A stretch of 64,000 nucleotides of DNA from Spirochaetia bacterium (GCA_025997675.1 BNUX01000006.1:1-64000); one strand, 5' to 3'. Counted from the first letter of the stretch, positions 15,351 through 25,396 are shown. The notes: a model not told the origin generated them from the sequence alone. A program made the numbers and translations.

Positions 15351-17780
15351 ATGTCTGAACAAAGTGTGGTACCCATCGATCAACTTCTTCCTAATAAACT
15401 AGCCCTGGTGGCGCTTATGGGGCGTCCTATTTTCCCGGGGATCTTTACCCCCATCATGATCGGCAACCCCGCCGACGTGAAGGTTATCGACGACGCGGTT
15501 GCCGGGGACGGCCTCATAGGCCTGGTGATGCTTCAAAACGAGACCGATAACCCCGGCATTAAGGACCTCTACAAGGTGGGGACCGCCGCCAAGATTGTGA
15601 AGAAGATCAACCTCCCCGACGGCGGGGTGAACATCTTCATCTCCACCCTCAAGCGCTTCAAGGTCAAAAAGACCCTGAACGAGACGAACCCCATCGTTGC
15701 CGCAGTCGCCTATATGGAAGATGAAGAGGACGATACCAACGAGGTGAAGGCCCTGACCCGGGCGCTGATCAGCGAAATGAAGCAGATCTCCGAGAACAAC
15801 CCCCTCTTTTCCGAAGAAATGCGGCTCAACATGATCAACATCGATCACCCCGGGAAGATCGCCGACTTCATTGCCAGCATCCTCAACATCGACAAGGTGG
15901 AGCAGCAGAAGATACTGGAGATAACCAATGTCCGGAAGCGGATGGAGCAGGTTCTGGTTTTTATCAAAAAAGAGCAGGAATTGCTGCGGATTCAGAAGAA
16001 GATCCAGAAGGAAATCAACGAAAAGATAGAAAAATCCCAACGGGAGTACTTCCTCAAAGAAGAATTAAAGGCAATTAAGACCGAATTGGGGATGGCCACC
16101 GACGCCAAGAGTTCCGAATACCAGCGTTTTAAGGATAAGGCGGAGGAATTCAAGTTTGAAGGTGAGATTAAGGAGGCCGTGGATCAGGAATTGGAAAAGT
16201 TCAGCCTGATGGACCCCAATTCAAGCGAATTCATCGTTACCCGAAACTACCTGGACGTGATCGTGAACCTGCCCTGGAAGGACCCGGAGCCGGAACACCT
16301 GGACCTGAGTAAGGCCCAGGCTATCCTGGAGGAGGACCACTACGGCCTCAAGGACGTAAAGAGCCGCATTGTGGAATATCTGGCGGTCCGCAAGCTCCGT
16401 CAGAGCAGTCCGGGGAAGGGGCAGTCCGGAAAGGGGCCGACCAGTTCCATCATCTGTCTGGTGGGGCCGCCGGGGGTGGGGAAAACCTCCGTGGGCCGGT
16501 CCATCGCCCGTGCCCTGGGGAAGCAGTTTTTCCGGTTTTCCGTGGGGGGTATGCGGGACGAGGCGGAAATCAAGGGGCATCGCCGTACCTACATTGGGGC
16601 CATGCCGGGCAAAATCCTCCAGGGATTGAAGATTGTCAAGTCCAAGGACCCGGTGTTCATGATCGACGAAATCGACAAGATGGGGGTCAGTTACCAGGGG
16701 GACCCGGCAAGCGCCCTTCTGGAAGTGCTGGACCCGGAGCAGAACAGCAGTTTCCGGGATCATTACCTGGACCTTCCCTTCGATATTTCCCGGATATTCT
16801 TTGTGGTCACCGCCAACACCCTGGACACTATTCCCGCGCCCCTGATAGACCGCATGGAGATCATCCAACTGCCGGGGTACATTGATACGGAAAAACTGGA
16901 GATCGCCAAACGGTATCTGGTACCCAAAAGCCTGGGAAAGAACGGCCTCAAAAAGAGCCAGGTTACCTATAACCGGGACTCCCTGCTTTACATCGCCAAC
17001 GGCTATGCACGGGAGGCGGGGGTACGGAACTTCGAGAAAAACCTGGACAAGATACACCGGAAACTGGCAAAACAGCTTGTTGAGGCAGGGGAGGAAGCTG
17101 CACGGCACGCGGTGGCCGCATCGGAAGCCGCGTTTGCCTCAAAACTGGTTGAAAAGTTCCTCATTAACAAAAAGATCATCGAAACCCACCTGGGCAAGCC
17201 CATCTTCCCCGAGGAACTCACGAAAAAGGCCGACCGCCCCGGCATGTCCGTAGGGCTTGCCTGGACCAGCATGGGGGGGGATACCCTGGTGATAGAGGCC
17301 ATCTCCGTCCCCGGCAAGGAGGGGCTCACCCTGACCGGCAAGATGGGGGACACCATGAAGGAGTCCGCCACCATCGCCATGAACCTGGCCCGGAAGCTGG
17401 GGGCTGAACGCTACAGTGTTCCCGGCGAGTGGTTTGAGAAAAACCACATCCACCTCCATATTCCTGAAGGCGCCACACCCAAGGACGGCCCCTCTGCGGG
17501 GATCACCATGGCCACCGCCCTCTTATCCCTGATACGGAACAAAACCATCGTGGGCGAGCTGGTGATGACCGGGGAACTGAGCCTGACCGGCAAGGTGCTG
17601 CCCATTGGAGGGCTCAAGGAAAAGACCATCGCCGCCCAGCGCAACAAGGCCCGGCACATCATCATCCCCAAGCAGAACCTCCGGGACCTGGACGAGATCC
17701 CCGACCATGTAAAGAAGGGCATCACCTTCCACCCGGTGGAACGGTTTGACGAGGTACTGGCCCTGGCTCTGCCGGACTGA
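15351..17780 (+). CDS. lon: ATP-dependent protease Lon
   Basis: 809 aa, full length. N-terminal substrate-recognition domain (about 1-210), coiled coil (about 210-260), AAA+ module with Walker A GPPGVGKTS near residue 372 and Walker B VFMIDEIDK, then the protease domain with catalytic Ser715 in DGPSAGI and Lys758 in GGLKEK, 43 residues apart as in other Lon proteases. It degrades misfolded and regulatory proteins in the cytoplasm. It heads a plus-strand run with a small conserved gene 3 bases later and a NifX-like gene. The start has a tight promoter and no leader. Confidence 0.97.
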   Translation: MSEQSVVPIDQLLPNKLALVALMGRPIFPGIFTPIMIGNPADVKVIDDAVAGDGLIGLVMLQNETDNPGIKDLYKVGTAAKIVKKINLPDGGVNIFISTLKRFKVKKTLNETNPIVAAVAYMEDEEDDTNEVKALTRALISEMKQISENNPLFSEEMRLNMINIDHPGKIADFIASILNIDKVEQQKILEITNVRKRMEQVLVFIKKEQELLRIQKKIQKEINEKIEKSQREYFLKEELKAIKTELGMATDAKSSEYQRFKDKAEEFKFEGEIKEAVDQELEKFSLMDPNSSEFIVTRNYLDVIVNLPWKDPEPEHLDLSKAQAILEEDHYGLKDVKSRIVEYLAVRKLRQSSPGKGQSGKGPTSSIICLVGPPGVGKTSVGRSIARALGKQFFRFSVGGMRDEAEIKGHRRTYIGAMPGKILQGLKIVKSKDPVFMIDEIDKMGVSYQGDPASALLEVLDPEQNSSFRDHYLDLPFDISRIFFVVTANTLDTIPAPLIDRMEIIQLPGYIDTEKLEIAKRYLVPKSLGKNGLKKSQVTYNRDSLLYIANGYAREAGVRNFEKNLDKIHRKLAKQLVEAGEEAARHAVAASEAAFASKLVEKFLINKKIIETHLGKPIFPEELTKKADRPGMSVGLAWTSMGGDTLVIEAISVPGKEGLTLTGKMGDTMKESATIAMNLARKLGAERYSVPGEWFEKNHIHLHIPEGATPKDGPSAGITMATALLSLIRNKTIVGELVMTGELSLTGKVLPIGGLKEKTIAAQRNKARHIIIPKQNLRDLDEIPDHVKKGITFHPVERFDEVLALALPD

Positions 17781-17783
17781 GCA

Positions 17784-18185
17784 ATGTACACCCACCCGAA
17801 GATGGCAGCGTTTACCAAAACGCTGGAAGCCCTGTTCCGTGAGGTGGATGCGTTTCTGGAAGACGAATGGGGCGAGAGCTTTGTTCTGCACCCTAACCGG
17901 CCCTACCGGGGGGAAACCAGTAACCCCGAAATGGACGGCCTCTACAATATCGGCCCGGACTTTACCCCCGGCATAGGTTCCGAAGCGGGGCGGGGTTATA
18001 TTATCTCCCTTAAGGCGGCAACACTGGACAGGGTGACACCGGAACAGTTTGAATACCTCATGGCGATGGCCGCCATGCTGATACAGAAGAAGTTGCCTGA
18101 GTATTTTCCCGGTCGAAAGCTTGAGGTGGTTCGGGACGGGAAACGGTTCAAGATAATCGGGGATTTTTCCCTGGGAGAAGTGTAG
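17784..18185 (+). CDS. Conserved hypothetical protein after lon
   Basis: 133 aa, soluble, no signal peptide or membrane segment. It is acidic at the N-terminus with PYRGETSNPEMDGLYNIGPDF and a GRGYIISLKAATL segment, then a helical part (FEYLMAMAAMLIQKKLPEYF). The start lies 3 bases after the lon stop without its own clear ribosome binding site, so translation probably depends on lon. I do not recognise the family. Position suggests a link to proteolysis or only shared transcription. Confidence 0.7.
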   Translation: MYTHPKMAAFTKTLEALFREVDAFLEDEWGESFVLHPNRPYRGETSNPEMDGLYNIGPDFTPGIGSEAGRGYIISLKAATLDRVTPEQFEYLMAMAAMLIQKKLPEYFPGRKLEVVRDGKRFKIIGDFSLGEV

Positions 18186-18198
18186 GGGAGGTCGTGTA

Positions 18199-18567
18199 AT
18201 GAGTTGGAGAGTCGCGGTTACCAGTGCCGATGGGGTTGGCATTAATCAACATTTTGGTCATGCAGAATGGTTTTTTATTATCGATGTGGAGCGGGACGGC
18301 TCAAGCAGGGTTGCGGAACGGCGGGGAGTAACGCCCTGGTGCCGGAAAGACAATCATGGGGATGCCGAACCCGGTACGTCGGGTATAGCGGACAGTATCA
18401 CCGACTGTATCGCGGTGCTTACCGCGAAGATTGGAGCCCCGGCCCGGCAGAAGCTGGAACTGGCAGGCTTGCAGGTCTTTGAGCAGCCGGCGGAAATTGA
18501 GGAAGCGGTTAAGAAATTGGCCGCCTATTATGGAAAGACCAATACGCCGGAAAACAATCACCCGTGA
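18199..18567 (+). CDS. NifX/NifB-C-terminal-type cofactor-binding protein
   Basis: 122 aa with a GGGGAGG site upstream. The N-terminus VAVTSADGVGINQHFGHAEWFFIIDV is the signature of the dinitrogenase iron-molybdenum cofactor (NifX/NafY/NifB C-terminal) fold, whose members carry or accept Fe-S cofactor precursors. A short Cys/His-containing segment (PWCRKDNHGD) and a GIADSITDCIAVLTAKIG stretch follow, also typical. It ends convergently with the NifB-like gene, overlapping it by 10 bases. In many nitrogen fixers this domain is fused to NifB; here NifB lacks it, so the two may act as a split pair. It is 13 bases after the preceding gene. Confidence 0.85.
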   Translation: MSWRVAVTSADGVGINQHFGHAEWFFIIDVERDGSSRVAERRGVTPWCRKDNHGDAEPGTSGIADSITDCIAVLTAKIGAPARQKLELAGLQVFEQPAEIEEAVKKLAAYYGKTNTPENNHP

Positions 18568-19454
18568 GAGAAGGTTTGCTCGAATTCGCGGTTGCCGTAG
18601 AGTAGGGCGGAAAGATCCCCCCGCCCCGGAATACCGGCGGCATCGGCGCGGCAATGTTGGCAGTGGCGGAATACCGGAAGATAGTTTTCCGCCGCTTCCC
18701 GCACCTTGGCAAGCTCGGCGCAACCGGGCTCGGGCATTTCCGCAAATTCAAATTGGGGAATCAGGGGAATGATGTTGCAGATGTGCGCTCCCAGGGCGGC
18801 GGCGGTTTTGGCAATCTCCGGGATGTGTTTGCCGTTTATCTGCGGCACAAACACCATATTGATCTTGACCAGCATCCCTAACTCCGCCGCCTTTTTAATG
18901 CCCCGCTTCTGCGCCTCAATCAGAATGGACGCCCCCTCTACCCCATTGTAGTGTTTACCATCAAGAATGATACCGGAACAAATTTTGTCCAGGATTACGG
19001 GGTCCACCGCGTTTACGGTAACGGTCAGGGTCCGCACCCCCACCCGGTAAATTTCATCGGCGTATCGTTCCAAGAGGAGGCCGTTGGTGCTGAGGCAGTT
19101 AATCAGCGTGGGGTATGTTTGGTGGATTATCTCAAAGGTTTCAATGGCGTGACGGGTCGCCAGGGTATCACCGGGGCCCGCGATGCCCGCGACGGTAATC
19201 TCCGGGCATATCTCCAGGGCCCGTTTTACCAAATCCGCCGCGTCTTCGGGTTTGAGGAGTTCCGCCGTGACGCCGGGCCGCTGTTCGTTTTTATTGAAGG
19301 TTCTTTTGCAAAACCGGCACTGAATATTACAGGCGGGACTCACCGGCAGGTGTATCCTCCCCCTGTTCATGTTCGCGTGTCCCGAAAAACAGGGGTGAAG
19401 GTTACTGATATGCGAGAATTGTTTTTCCAGGGTAAATGAACCAGGGCACGGCAT
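18558..19454 (-). CDS. NifB-like radical SAM cofactor maturase, short form
   Basis: 298 aa with a GGGAGA site before ATG 19454. It has the NifB radical SAM motif CNIQCRFC (Cys42, 46, 49) preceded by HPCF (Cys22), the AGPGDTLA and NCLSTNGL stretches, VTVNAVDP and the C-terminal CQHCRADAAG. NifB fuses two 4Fe-4S clusters into the 8Fe core (NifB-co) of nitrogenase cofactors. By eye most cluster ligands are present, but the Cys of the usual DCxNESRPGV segment is missing (it reads NKNEQRPGV). The NifX-like extension is absent and encoded separately. It is last in the importer/nitrogenase-like operon, 19 bases after the NifH-like gene. Confidence 0.9.
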   Translation of the reverse strand: MPCPGSFTLEKQFSHISNLHPCFSGHANMNRGRIHLPVSPACNIQCRFCKRTFNKNEQRPGVTAELLKPEDAADLVKRALEICPEITVAGIAGPGDTLATRHAIETFEIIHQTYPTLINCLSTNGLLLERYADEIYRVGVRTLTVTVNAVDPVILDKICSGIILDGKHYNGVEGASILIEAQKRGIKKAAELGMLVKINMVFVPQINGKHIPEIAKTAAALGAHICNIIPLIPQFEFAEMPEPGCAELAKVREAAENYLPVFRHCQHCRADAAGIPGRGDLSALLYGNREFEQTFSHG

Positions 19455-19473
19455 TTTCGTTTTCTCCCTATCT

Positions 19474-20328
<855 letters not shown>

Positions 20329-20342
20329 TTATAAAGCCAGGC

Positions 20343-21647
20343 TTATAAAGCCAAGCGCTCGCGCGCTTCGGTGTACATATCTTCAAGAACTTTAAGGCCG
20401 CCGGAATAACCGGCGACATGCCCGTTTATCACCATACGTGAAATCATGGGATATGAAACATTGACAAAAATGCCGTTTATCTCCTGGGCAAGCCGCTTTT
20501 CCCAACTGGAACCGATAAGCAGCGGATTACCGCCCGTGGACGTCTCCCTGACGCTCCGGTGTATTTCATCGCCGTCGGTACTGAAAACAAGGTCCGCGGT
20601 AATGCCGTAATTGAGATTTTGAAATTCCCGTGTCAGCGGTTCCCGGTAGACTGCGGGGGTGTCATCAGTAATGAACTGGGCAGATGGAAACATTCCCAGA
20701 TCATTCACCAGGAATTTGGTAAAGGCCAGGGCATAATGGGCGTCCGCCACGGTGATAAACCGTTTCGACATTACCCGTTGTTCCAGAAAAATATCCGAGT
20801 AACGTTCTATATAATAGTAATACTCATCTTCGTGGGACGAGATAACTTTTTCGCACAACGTTTTGTCGGCGCAGGCTTTCTCCGCCAGGGCCTGCAAAAA
20901 ACGGGAAGTTTCAAACGCGCCGACCGGAAGCGTCGGGTAGTGCATATAGGGCGTGCCGTATTTTTTTTCCAGGAAACGGACGCTCTCCAGTCCCGCCCAG
21001 GGGCCGACGAGCAGATTGAGTTGGGCATCGGGGATACGGTCAATATTGGGAAGCCCCCGGCCATGGCCGAATATGGTGTTGGGAGTGAGCCCGATTTCGG
21101 ATACCAGGGATTCCAATTCACGCAGATTGCCGAGCCAGAACGCGTCCTGCATGGGGGGCGCAGAGAATATGTTCACGAGGCCCGGCTGTACCGATACCTT
21201 TCTCCGGGGGAGGTACTGGTCAAAGATCGCCCGCAGGATCCAGTCATGGCCCAGGTAGTTGTTCCCTTTGAAGCCGGGGGTATTGGCGAAGACGACTTTT
21301 TTTTCGGCGCCGGCAAACTCACTCACCACCTCGCCCACATCGTCGCCGATAATTTCCGAAGTACAGCCGGTGAGTACCACAAAGAGATCGGCGTCGATGA
21401 TCTTGATCGCGTTTTCTATGGTCGAGCGCAGCTTGTCCACACCGCCGAATACCACTTCTTTTTCGCTGACGCTGGTGCAGGGAAATATATTCGGCGAATA
21501 CATGCCCGATGTGCCGTTGTTGTTGTTGAGCTTGGCGCCGCAGCCCGGCCCGGAATGCAGCACCGGTATGGCCCTGGGTATGGCGTGTACGGTCTGCATG
21601 GCCGCGAGGGCGCATTTATACCGGGGCTGGTATAATAGTTTTGCCAT
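20343..21647 (-). CDS. NifK-like (beta) subunit of a nitrogenase-like reductase
   Basis: 434 aa. Three cysteines at the P-cluster positions are present: Cys12 (PRYKCALAA), Cys36 (SGPGCGAK) and Cys95 (VLTGCTSEIIGDDV), the last matching the TxCxxExIGDD motif of NifK. The protein is shorter than NifK (about 510-520) because the N-terminal arm is absent, as in chlorophyllide-reductase and other nitrogenase-like beta chains. It should pair with the NifD-like chain and carry the electron-relay cluster at the interface. Its ATG overlaps the NifD-like stop by one base (TAATG), giving equal translation of the two subunits. Confidence 0.88.
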   Translation of the reverse strand: MAKLLYQPRYKCALAAMQTVHAIPRAIPVLHSGPGCGAKLNNNNGTSGMYSPNIFPCTSVSEKEVVFGGVDKLRSTIENAIKIIDADLFVVLTGCTSEIIGDDVGEVVSEFAGAEKKVVFANTPGFKGNNYLGHDWILRAIFDQYLPRRKVSVQPGLVNIFSAPPMQDAFWLGNLRELESLVSEIGLTPNTIFGHGRGLPNIDRIPDAQLNLLVGPWAGLESVRFLEKKYGTPYMHYPTLPVGAFETSRFLQALAEKACADKTLCEKVISSHEDEYYYYIERYSDIFLEQRVMSKRFITVADAHYALAFTKFLVNDLGMFPSAQFITDDTPAVYREPLTREFQNLNYGITADLVFSTDGDEIHRSVRETSTGGNPLLIGSSWEKRLAQEINGIFVNVSYPMISRMVINGHVAGYSGGLKVLEDMYTEARERLAL

Positions 21648-23119
21648 TAACGGGCCTCCCTCTGCAGCATCAAGTCGCTGGCGTTTTTATACCACCACTC
21701 CGTATAGGGCAGGCGGACCCGCGCCGCGAGATTTTTTTCAAAGCTGCGGTTCTTGATCGAGTCAACAATATTTTGGGCGAAATTCAAGGTTCCCCGGTAT
21801 CCGAAGGCCAGGTATTCGTCGGCAAAATAAACGGCGGTAATTCCCTGCTTGATGGCCCAAACGGTACTGCCCGGATGCCGGGAAAAGTAGAGGTCCGGTT
21901 TGTATGCGTTCAATATGTTGAGTATCTCGTAGTTCTGCATGTCGGCAACGGAAAGGCCGATATCATTGGGGGCGTGTTCCTTCAGGTATTCCAGCGCCGG
22001 GGGATTCTGGCCGTTGTCGTATTTGAAATCAAAATGCCAGGCGGCGGCCCAGACCGTTTTTATCCCCAGTTCCTGCAATACCCGGCTGACTTCGTAGGTA
22101 TAGCCCGGCCCCATGCCGATAACCGCAGTACGGCCCTCAAGTTCTTTTTTGAGCGCCTCTATTTGGGGAAGGTACTTGTCCCGTTCTTTTTTCAGATACG
22201 CTTCCGCTTCCGCCTCTTTGCCGATAATCTCGGCGATTTTGCGGAGCCATGTTTCAAAGCCCACGATTCCGGAAAAATTGATCGTCCTGATATAGGGCAC
22301 GCCGTACAGTTCTTCCAGCCCGTTGCCCAGATAGGTGCCCAGGGTGCCGCATATACATACCGTGGCAAGGGATTCCGAAAGATGTTCAAGTTCCTCAACG
22401 GTGGAATTCATGTAGAGGAACTGTGGTTTTACCCCCAGTTCGGCAAATATTTCGGTAATCTGGGGCCGGTGGCTTTCAAAAAAATTTTTGAAATTGATCA
22501 CCGGACGCTTCTCCTTAGGCGGTTTTACGATTCCCCGCAGCACGGCATGATCGGCAACGTCAAAGCCCGAAGCCCATATCCGCGATTTAAAGCCCTCGCA
22601 GTGTACGCTTTCCACCGGGATGCCGGTTTCTTCCCGAAGCTCCTCGGCAAGGCTGTCGATATCCTCGCCGATAACCCCAGAAACGCAGGAACTGGCAAGA
22701 AAAATCGCCCTGGGATGGTGGGTTTTGAATGTTTCAAGGGCGATTTTTCTTAATGGTTCAATCGCGCCGAACACCGTGTCATTTTCGTCAAGGTCCGTAC
22801 CGACCAGGACCGAACGGTTGGTTGCGCCGATACGGGCGGCAATCTGCCCTGACAAAACGGCGGACCCTGCGGCGCCGGCACAACAACCGGAAGGGCCGTG
22901 GTAGATCACGGCTATGTCCCGAATACCCAGAAGCTGTCCAATGGCACACATGGAAAGGCACATGCTTGACTGACTGAAACAGCGTTCCCGGTTTTTTACG
23001 CCGCCGCACGCGGCCCGTTCGCTCAAATCGCTTACGCAGCCGTGATAGCCGGTAATTGAACCTAAACGCGCCTCCCGGACATTTGAAGACGGTTTTGAAA
23101 GCAAAGTCTCGAAACTCAT
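21647..23119 (-). CDS. NifD-like (alpha) subunit of a nitrogenase-like reductase
   Basis: 490 aa, close to NifD length. P-cluster cysteines align: Cys58, Cys79 (HGPSGC) and Cys145 (SSCVSGVIGEDI), with the 21-residue spacing between the first two kept. Cys257, twelve residues before EELYGVP, matches the cofactor-binding Cys275 of Azotobacter NifD. Around the active site, however, Gln191, His195 and His442 are replaced by Trp182, Phe186 and Ala433. Dinitrogen reduction is therefore unlikely; a different active-site cluster environment and substrate is expected. It is 14 bases after an ABC transporter ATPase and precedes the K-, H- and B-like genes. Confidence 0.9.
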   Translation of the reverse strand: MSFETLLSKPSSNVREARLGSITGYHGCVSDLSERAACGGVKNRERCFSQSSMCLSMCAIGQLLGIRDIAVIYHGPSGCCAGAAGSAVLSGQIAARIGATNRSVLVGTDLDENDTVFGAIEPLRKIALETFKTHHPRAIFLASSCVSGVIGEDIDSLAEELREETGIPVESVHCEGFKSRIWASGFDVADHAVLRGIVKPPKEKRPVINFKNFFESHRPQITEIFAELGVKPQFLYMNSTVEELEHLSESLATVCICGTLGTYLGNGLEELYGVPYIRTINFSGIVGFETWLRKIAEIIGKEAEAEAYLKKERDKYLPQIEALKKELEGRTAVIGMGPGYTYEVSRVLQELGIKTVWAAAWHFDFKYDNGQNPPALEYLKEHAPNDIGLSVADMQNYEILNILNAYKPDLYFSRHPGSTVWAIKQGITAVYFADEYLAFGYRGTLNFAQNIVDSIKNRSFEKNLAARVRLPYTEWWYKNASDLMLQREAR

Positions 23120-23133
23120 AGTAATACGCTCCT

Positions 23134-23892
23134 TTACAGATAATATTCAGGGACGCGCTTAAAATTAAAACGCGATACAAATTGTTTTACGCGCTCCTCC
23201 CGGGGATTGTCAAAAATTTCGGAGGGCGATCCTTCCGCCAGAATTTCCCCCTTGTCGAGAAACACGATGCGGTTTGATATTTCATAGGCAAACTGCATCT
23301 CGTGGGTAACGATAGCCATCGTGGCCCCTTCGCACGCAAGATCCTTGATAAGGGCAAGAATGTCGTCAACCATTTCAGGATCAAGCGAAGAGGTGGGTTC
23401 GTCAAACAAGATCACTTCCGGATTAAGCGCGGCCGCCCGTGCTATACCAACACGCTGTTGCTGGCCTCCGGAAAGCTCATGGGGTTTTGAATCAAGCTTT
23501 GAAGAAAGCCCCACCTTGGTAAGCACCCGCACCGCAGCTTCCTTCGCCTCATTCTTTTCCATTTTCCGGGAGATGACTAGTCCTTCCATAACGTTTTCCA
23601 GGGCGGTCATGTTTGAAAACAGCGCGTAGTTTTGAAATACCATAGCCGTTTTACGCCGCATTGCTATTTTTTCCTTTTTGCGGATTCGGGAAAAATCGGC
23701 GTGGATATCGTCGATACGTATGGTTCCCGAATCGGCGCTTTCCAGAAAATTGATACAGCGCAGCAGCGTAGTTTTACCTGAACCGGAAGGCCCGATAATC
23801 GACACCACATCGCCTTCGCGAACAAAAAAATCAACGCCATTGAGTACCTGGTTTACGCCGAATGATTTTTTTATATCCCGTATCTCAAGCAC
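23134..23892 (-). CDS. Polar amino acid ABC importer ATPase
   Basis: 252 aa, start GTG 23892 directly after the permease TAG. Walker A GPSGSGKTT (about 33-41), Q-loop MVFQNYALF, signature LSGGQQQRVGIARA, Walker B VILFDEPTSSLDPE and the HEMQFA segment typical of GlnQ/HisP/TcyC-type (PAAT) ATPases. It drives uptake through the two permeases in the same operon. The nearest functional guesses within PAAT are cystine, cysteine or other small polar amino acids. It sits between its permease and the NifD-like gene, which ties import to the reductase. Confidence 0.93.
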   Translation of the reverse strand: MLEIRDIKKSFGVNQVLNGVDFFVREGDVVSIIGPSGSGKTTLLRCINFLESADSGTIRIDDIHADFSRIRKKEKIAMRRKTAMVFQNYALFSNMTALENVMEGLVISRKMEKNEAKEAAVRVLTKVGLSSKLDSKPHELSGGQQQRVGIARAAALNPEVILFDEPTSSLDPEMVDDILALIKDLACEGATMAIVTHEMQFAYEISNRIVFLDKGEILAEGSPSEIFDNPREERVKQFVSRFNFKRVPEYYL

Positions 23893-24561
23893 CTAGATGC
23901 CTCCTTTTGGGGAATTGTACCTGAACCGTTTTTCGACGAGCAGGAATAACCTTTCCACGATGATAAAAATCGCCCAGAAAATCAGCGCCGCCGCGATATA
24001 GCTTTCGAGATACCGGTAGTTAATTACTGCGGCACTTAACGCCGTATTCAGGATATCATGCATACCTATCAGCACAGCGATGGGAAGAGCTTTGATGGCG
24101 TGAATTACCACTCCGCTCGCCACGGGAATACATACCGGTATCATCTGGGGCAGTACGATGCGGAAAAATAGGGATGCTTCCCCGTGCCCAATGGAACGCG
24201 CGGCGTCGAACTGGCTCCGGTCAATGGATTCAAGCGCCCCCCGGAACATTTCCGATGACTCCGTGCTTGACGCGATGGAGATACCGATAAGCGCTATGAG
24301 CGGAATCGGAAAACTGTGTTCCTGCGCGAGCAAAACAAAGAGCATAAAGTAGATAAGAATTTCAGGCAGGCCTTTTGTAAGCGTTATCCAAACCGACGCG
24401 GCGGCATGGATAACCGGTACGCGGTAAAAACGGGCAAGCGCAAGCGGAAGGCCGAAAGACATTCCGGCAAGCACCGCAGAAAAAGCAATAAGAAGCGAGC
24501 GCGGAATTGCCGTACCCGCTTCGGCCATTGCCTTGAACATGAACGCAAGATCAAAGTCCAT
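23893..24561 (-). CDS. Polar amino acid ABC importer permease 2
   Basis: 222 aa from ATG 24561 (a TTG one codon earlier is possible); AGGA lies 7 bases upstream. Five hydrophobic segments, and the EAA-loop region SIGHGEASLFFRIVLPQMIPVCIP that contacts the ATPase, place it in the HisM/GlnP family. An unusual VITLTKGLPEILIYF segment corresponds to the family's FRGTPLLVQ motif. Together with the permease at 25441-26160 it likely forms a heterodimeric channel. It begins 11 bases after the binding-protein gene. Confidence 0.88.
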   Translation of the reverse strand: MDFDLAFMFKAMAEAGTAIPRSLLIAFSAVLAGMSFGLPLALARFYRVPVIHAAASVWITLTKGLPEILIYFMLFVLLAQEHSFPIPLIALIGISIASSTESSEMFRGALESIDRSQFDAARSIGHGEASLFFRIVLPQMIPVCIPVASGVVIHAIKALPIAVLIGMHDILNTALSAAVINYRYLESYIAAALIFWAIFIIVERLFLLVEKRFRYNSPKGGI

Positions 24562-24572
24562 CAAAAATCCTG

Positions 24573-25373
24573 TTACAAACTCTCGAAATAGGCGGAGAAT
24601 ATACGGTTTTTTATGCCGTCCAGCGTACCGTCCGCTTTCATGTCCCGAAGCGCCCCGTCAAAAGCCTGTTGAAGGACTGTATTATCCTTTTTAAAAAGGA
24701 AGTACGCCTTTGACACGATAAGCGCTTCGTCCGAAACGGCTTTCAGGTTAATCCCTTTCAGCTTGGCATTGGTAAAATCCACGTCAAACTGGGTCAGGAT
24801 AATGGCGGCGGATGTTCCGTTTGCCACACTGATGTTCCGCGTATAGTTCTCTTCGAACGAGTTATAGTAAAGCTGTTTATCAGGAGGGTTGTTGTTGTTC
24901 CATGTTCTCAGATACGCCTCATAGTTTGACCCGGTTGAAACGGCGACAATCGCAGCAGGATTCCCCGCCAAATCGTTCAGGGAAGTGATATGAGCCCAGA
25001 GGCCGTCGGTTTTTACCACAAGGAAACCGTTGTAGTCATTGTAGCCTTCTTCGCCGTACAGATACGTTTTGCGCCGTTCAGGGTTTTCCTCGAACTCGTG
25101 GGCACCCACATCGATCTTGCCGGCGGCAAGGGAGACCAGGACGTTTTTGAACTCAAATGCCTCAAATTCAAATTCGTACTGGGGAAGCCGTTTGTCGATC
25201 TCCTTAACGATTTCGATGTCCAGGCCGGCAAGGTTCCCGTCCGCATCCCTGTAGCAAAACGGTTCATAGGCTTGCCCCGTTCCGATGATGATCTTTTCGT
25301 TTTTCTTTGCGCAGGATAAAACGAGCGCGCCCGAAAGAATGATGAGTACCGCATTGACAAAATAGTTCTTCAT
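24573..25373 (-). CDS. Extracellular amino-acid-binding lipoprotein
   Basis: 266 aa from ATG 25373 with AGGAG upstream. Lipoprotein signal ends LVLSC (Cys21), so it is anchored on the periplasmic side. The mature protein is a family 3 solute-binding protein: IIIGTGQAYEPFCYRDADGN, GLDIEIVKEID, a central LVSLAAGKIDVGAHEFEENPERR and a late LNDLAGNPAAIVAVSTGSNYE. The usual Arg (PERR) and Asp (DVGA) ligands for the amino acid backbone are present, so the substrate probably carries an alpha-amino acid group. Cystine/cysteine-binding proteins are similar. It lies between the two permease genes, with a stable hairpin before it. Confidence 0.9.
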   Translation of the reverse strand: MKNYFVNAVLIILSGALVLSCAKKNEKIIIGTGQAYEPFCYRDADGNLAGLDIEIVKEIDKRLPQYEFEFEAFEFKNVLVSLAAGKIDVGAHEFEENPERRKTYLYGEEGYNDYNGFLVVKTDGLWAHITSLNDLAGNPAAIVAVSTGSNYEAYLRTWNNNNPPDKQLYYNSFEENYTRNISVANGTSAAIILTQFDVDFTNAKLKGINLKAVSDEALIVSKAYFLFKKDNTVLQQAFDGALRDMKADGTLDGIKNRIFSAYFESL

Positions 25374-25396
25374 ATTAACTCCTTTATTCTTGTATA

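Noticed and set aside
20559..22753. Long plus-strand open frames (358 and 370 aa) opposite the NifK- and NifD-like genes
   Set aside because: They are antisense shadows of GC-rich coding sequence; no ribosome binding sites, no recognisable motifs, and the minus-strand products are clear family members.
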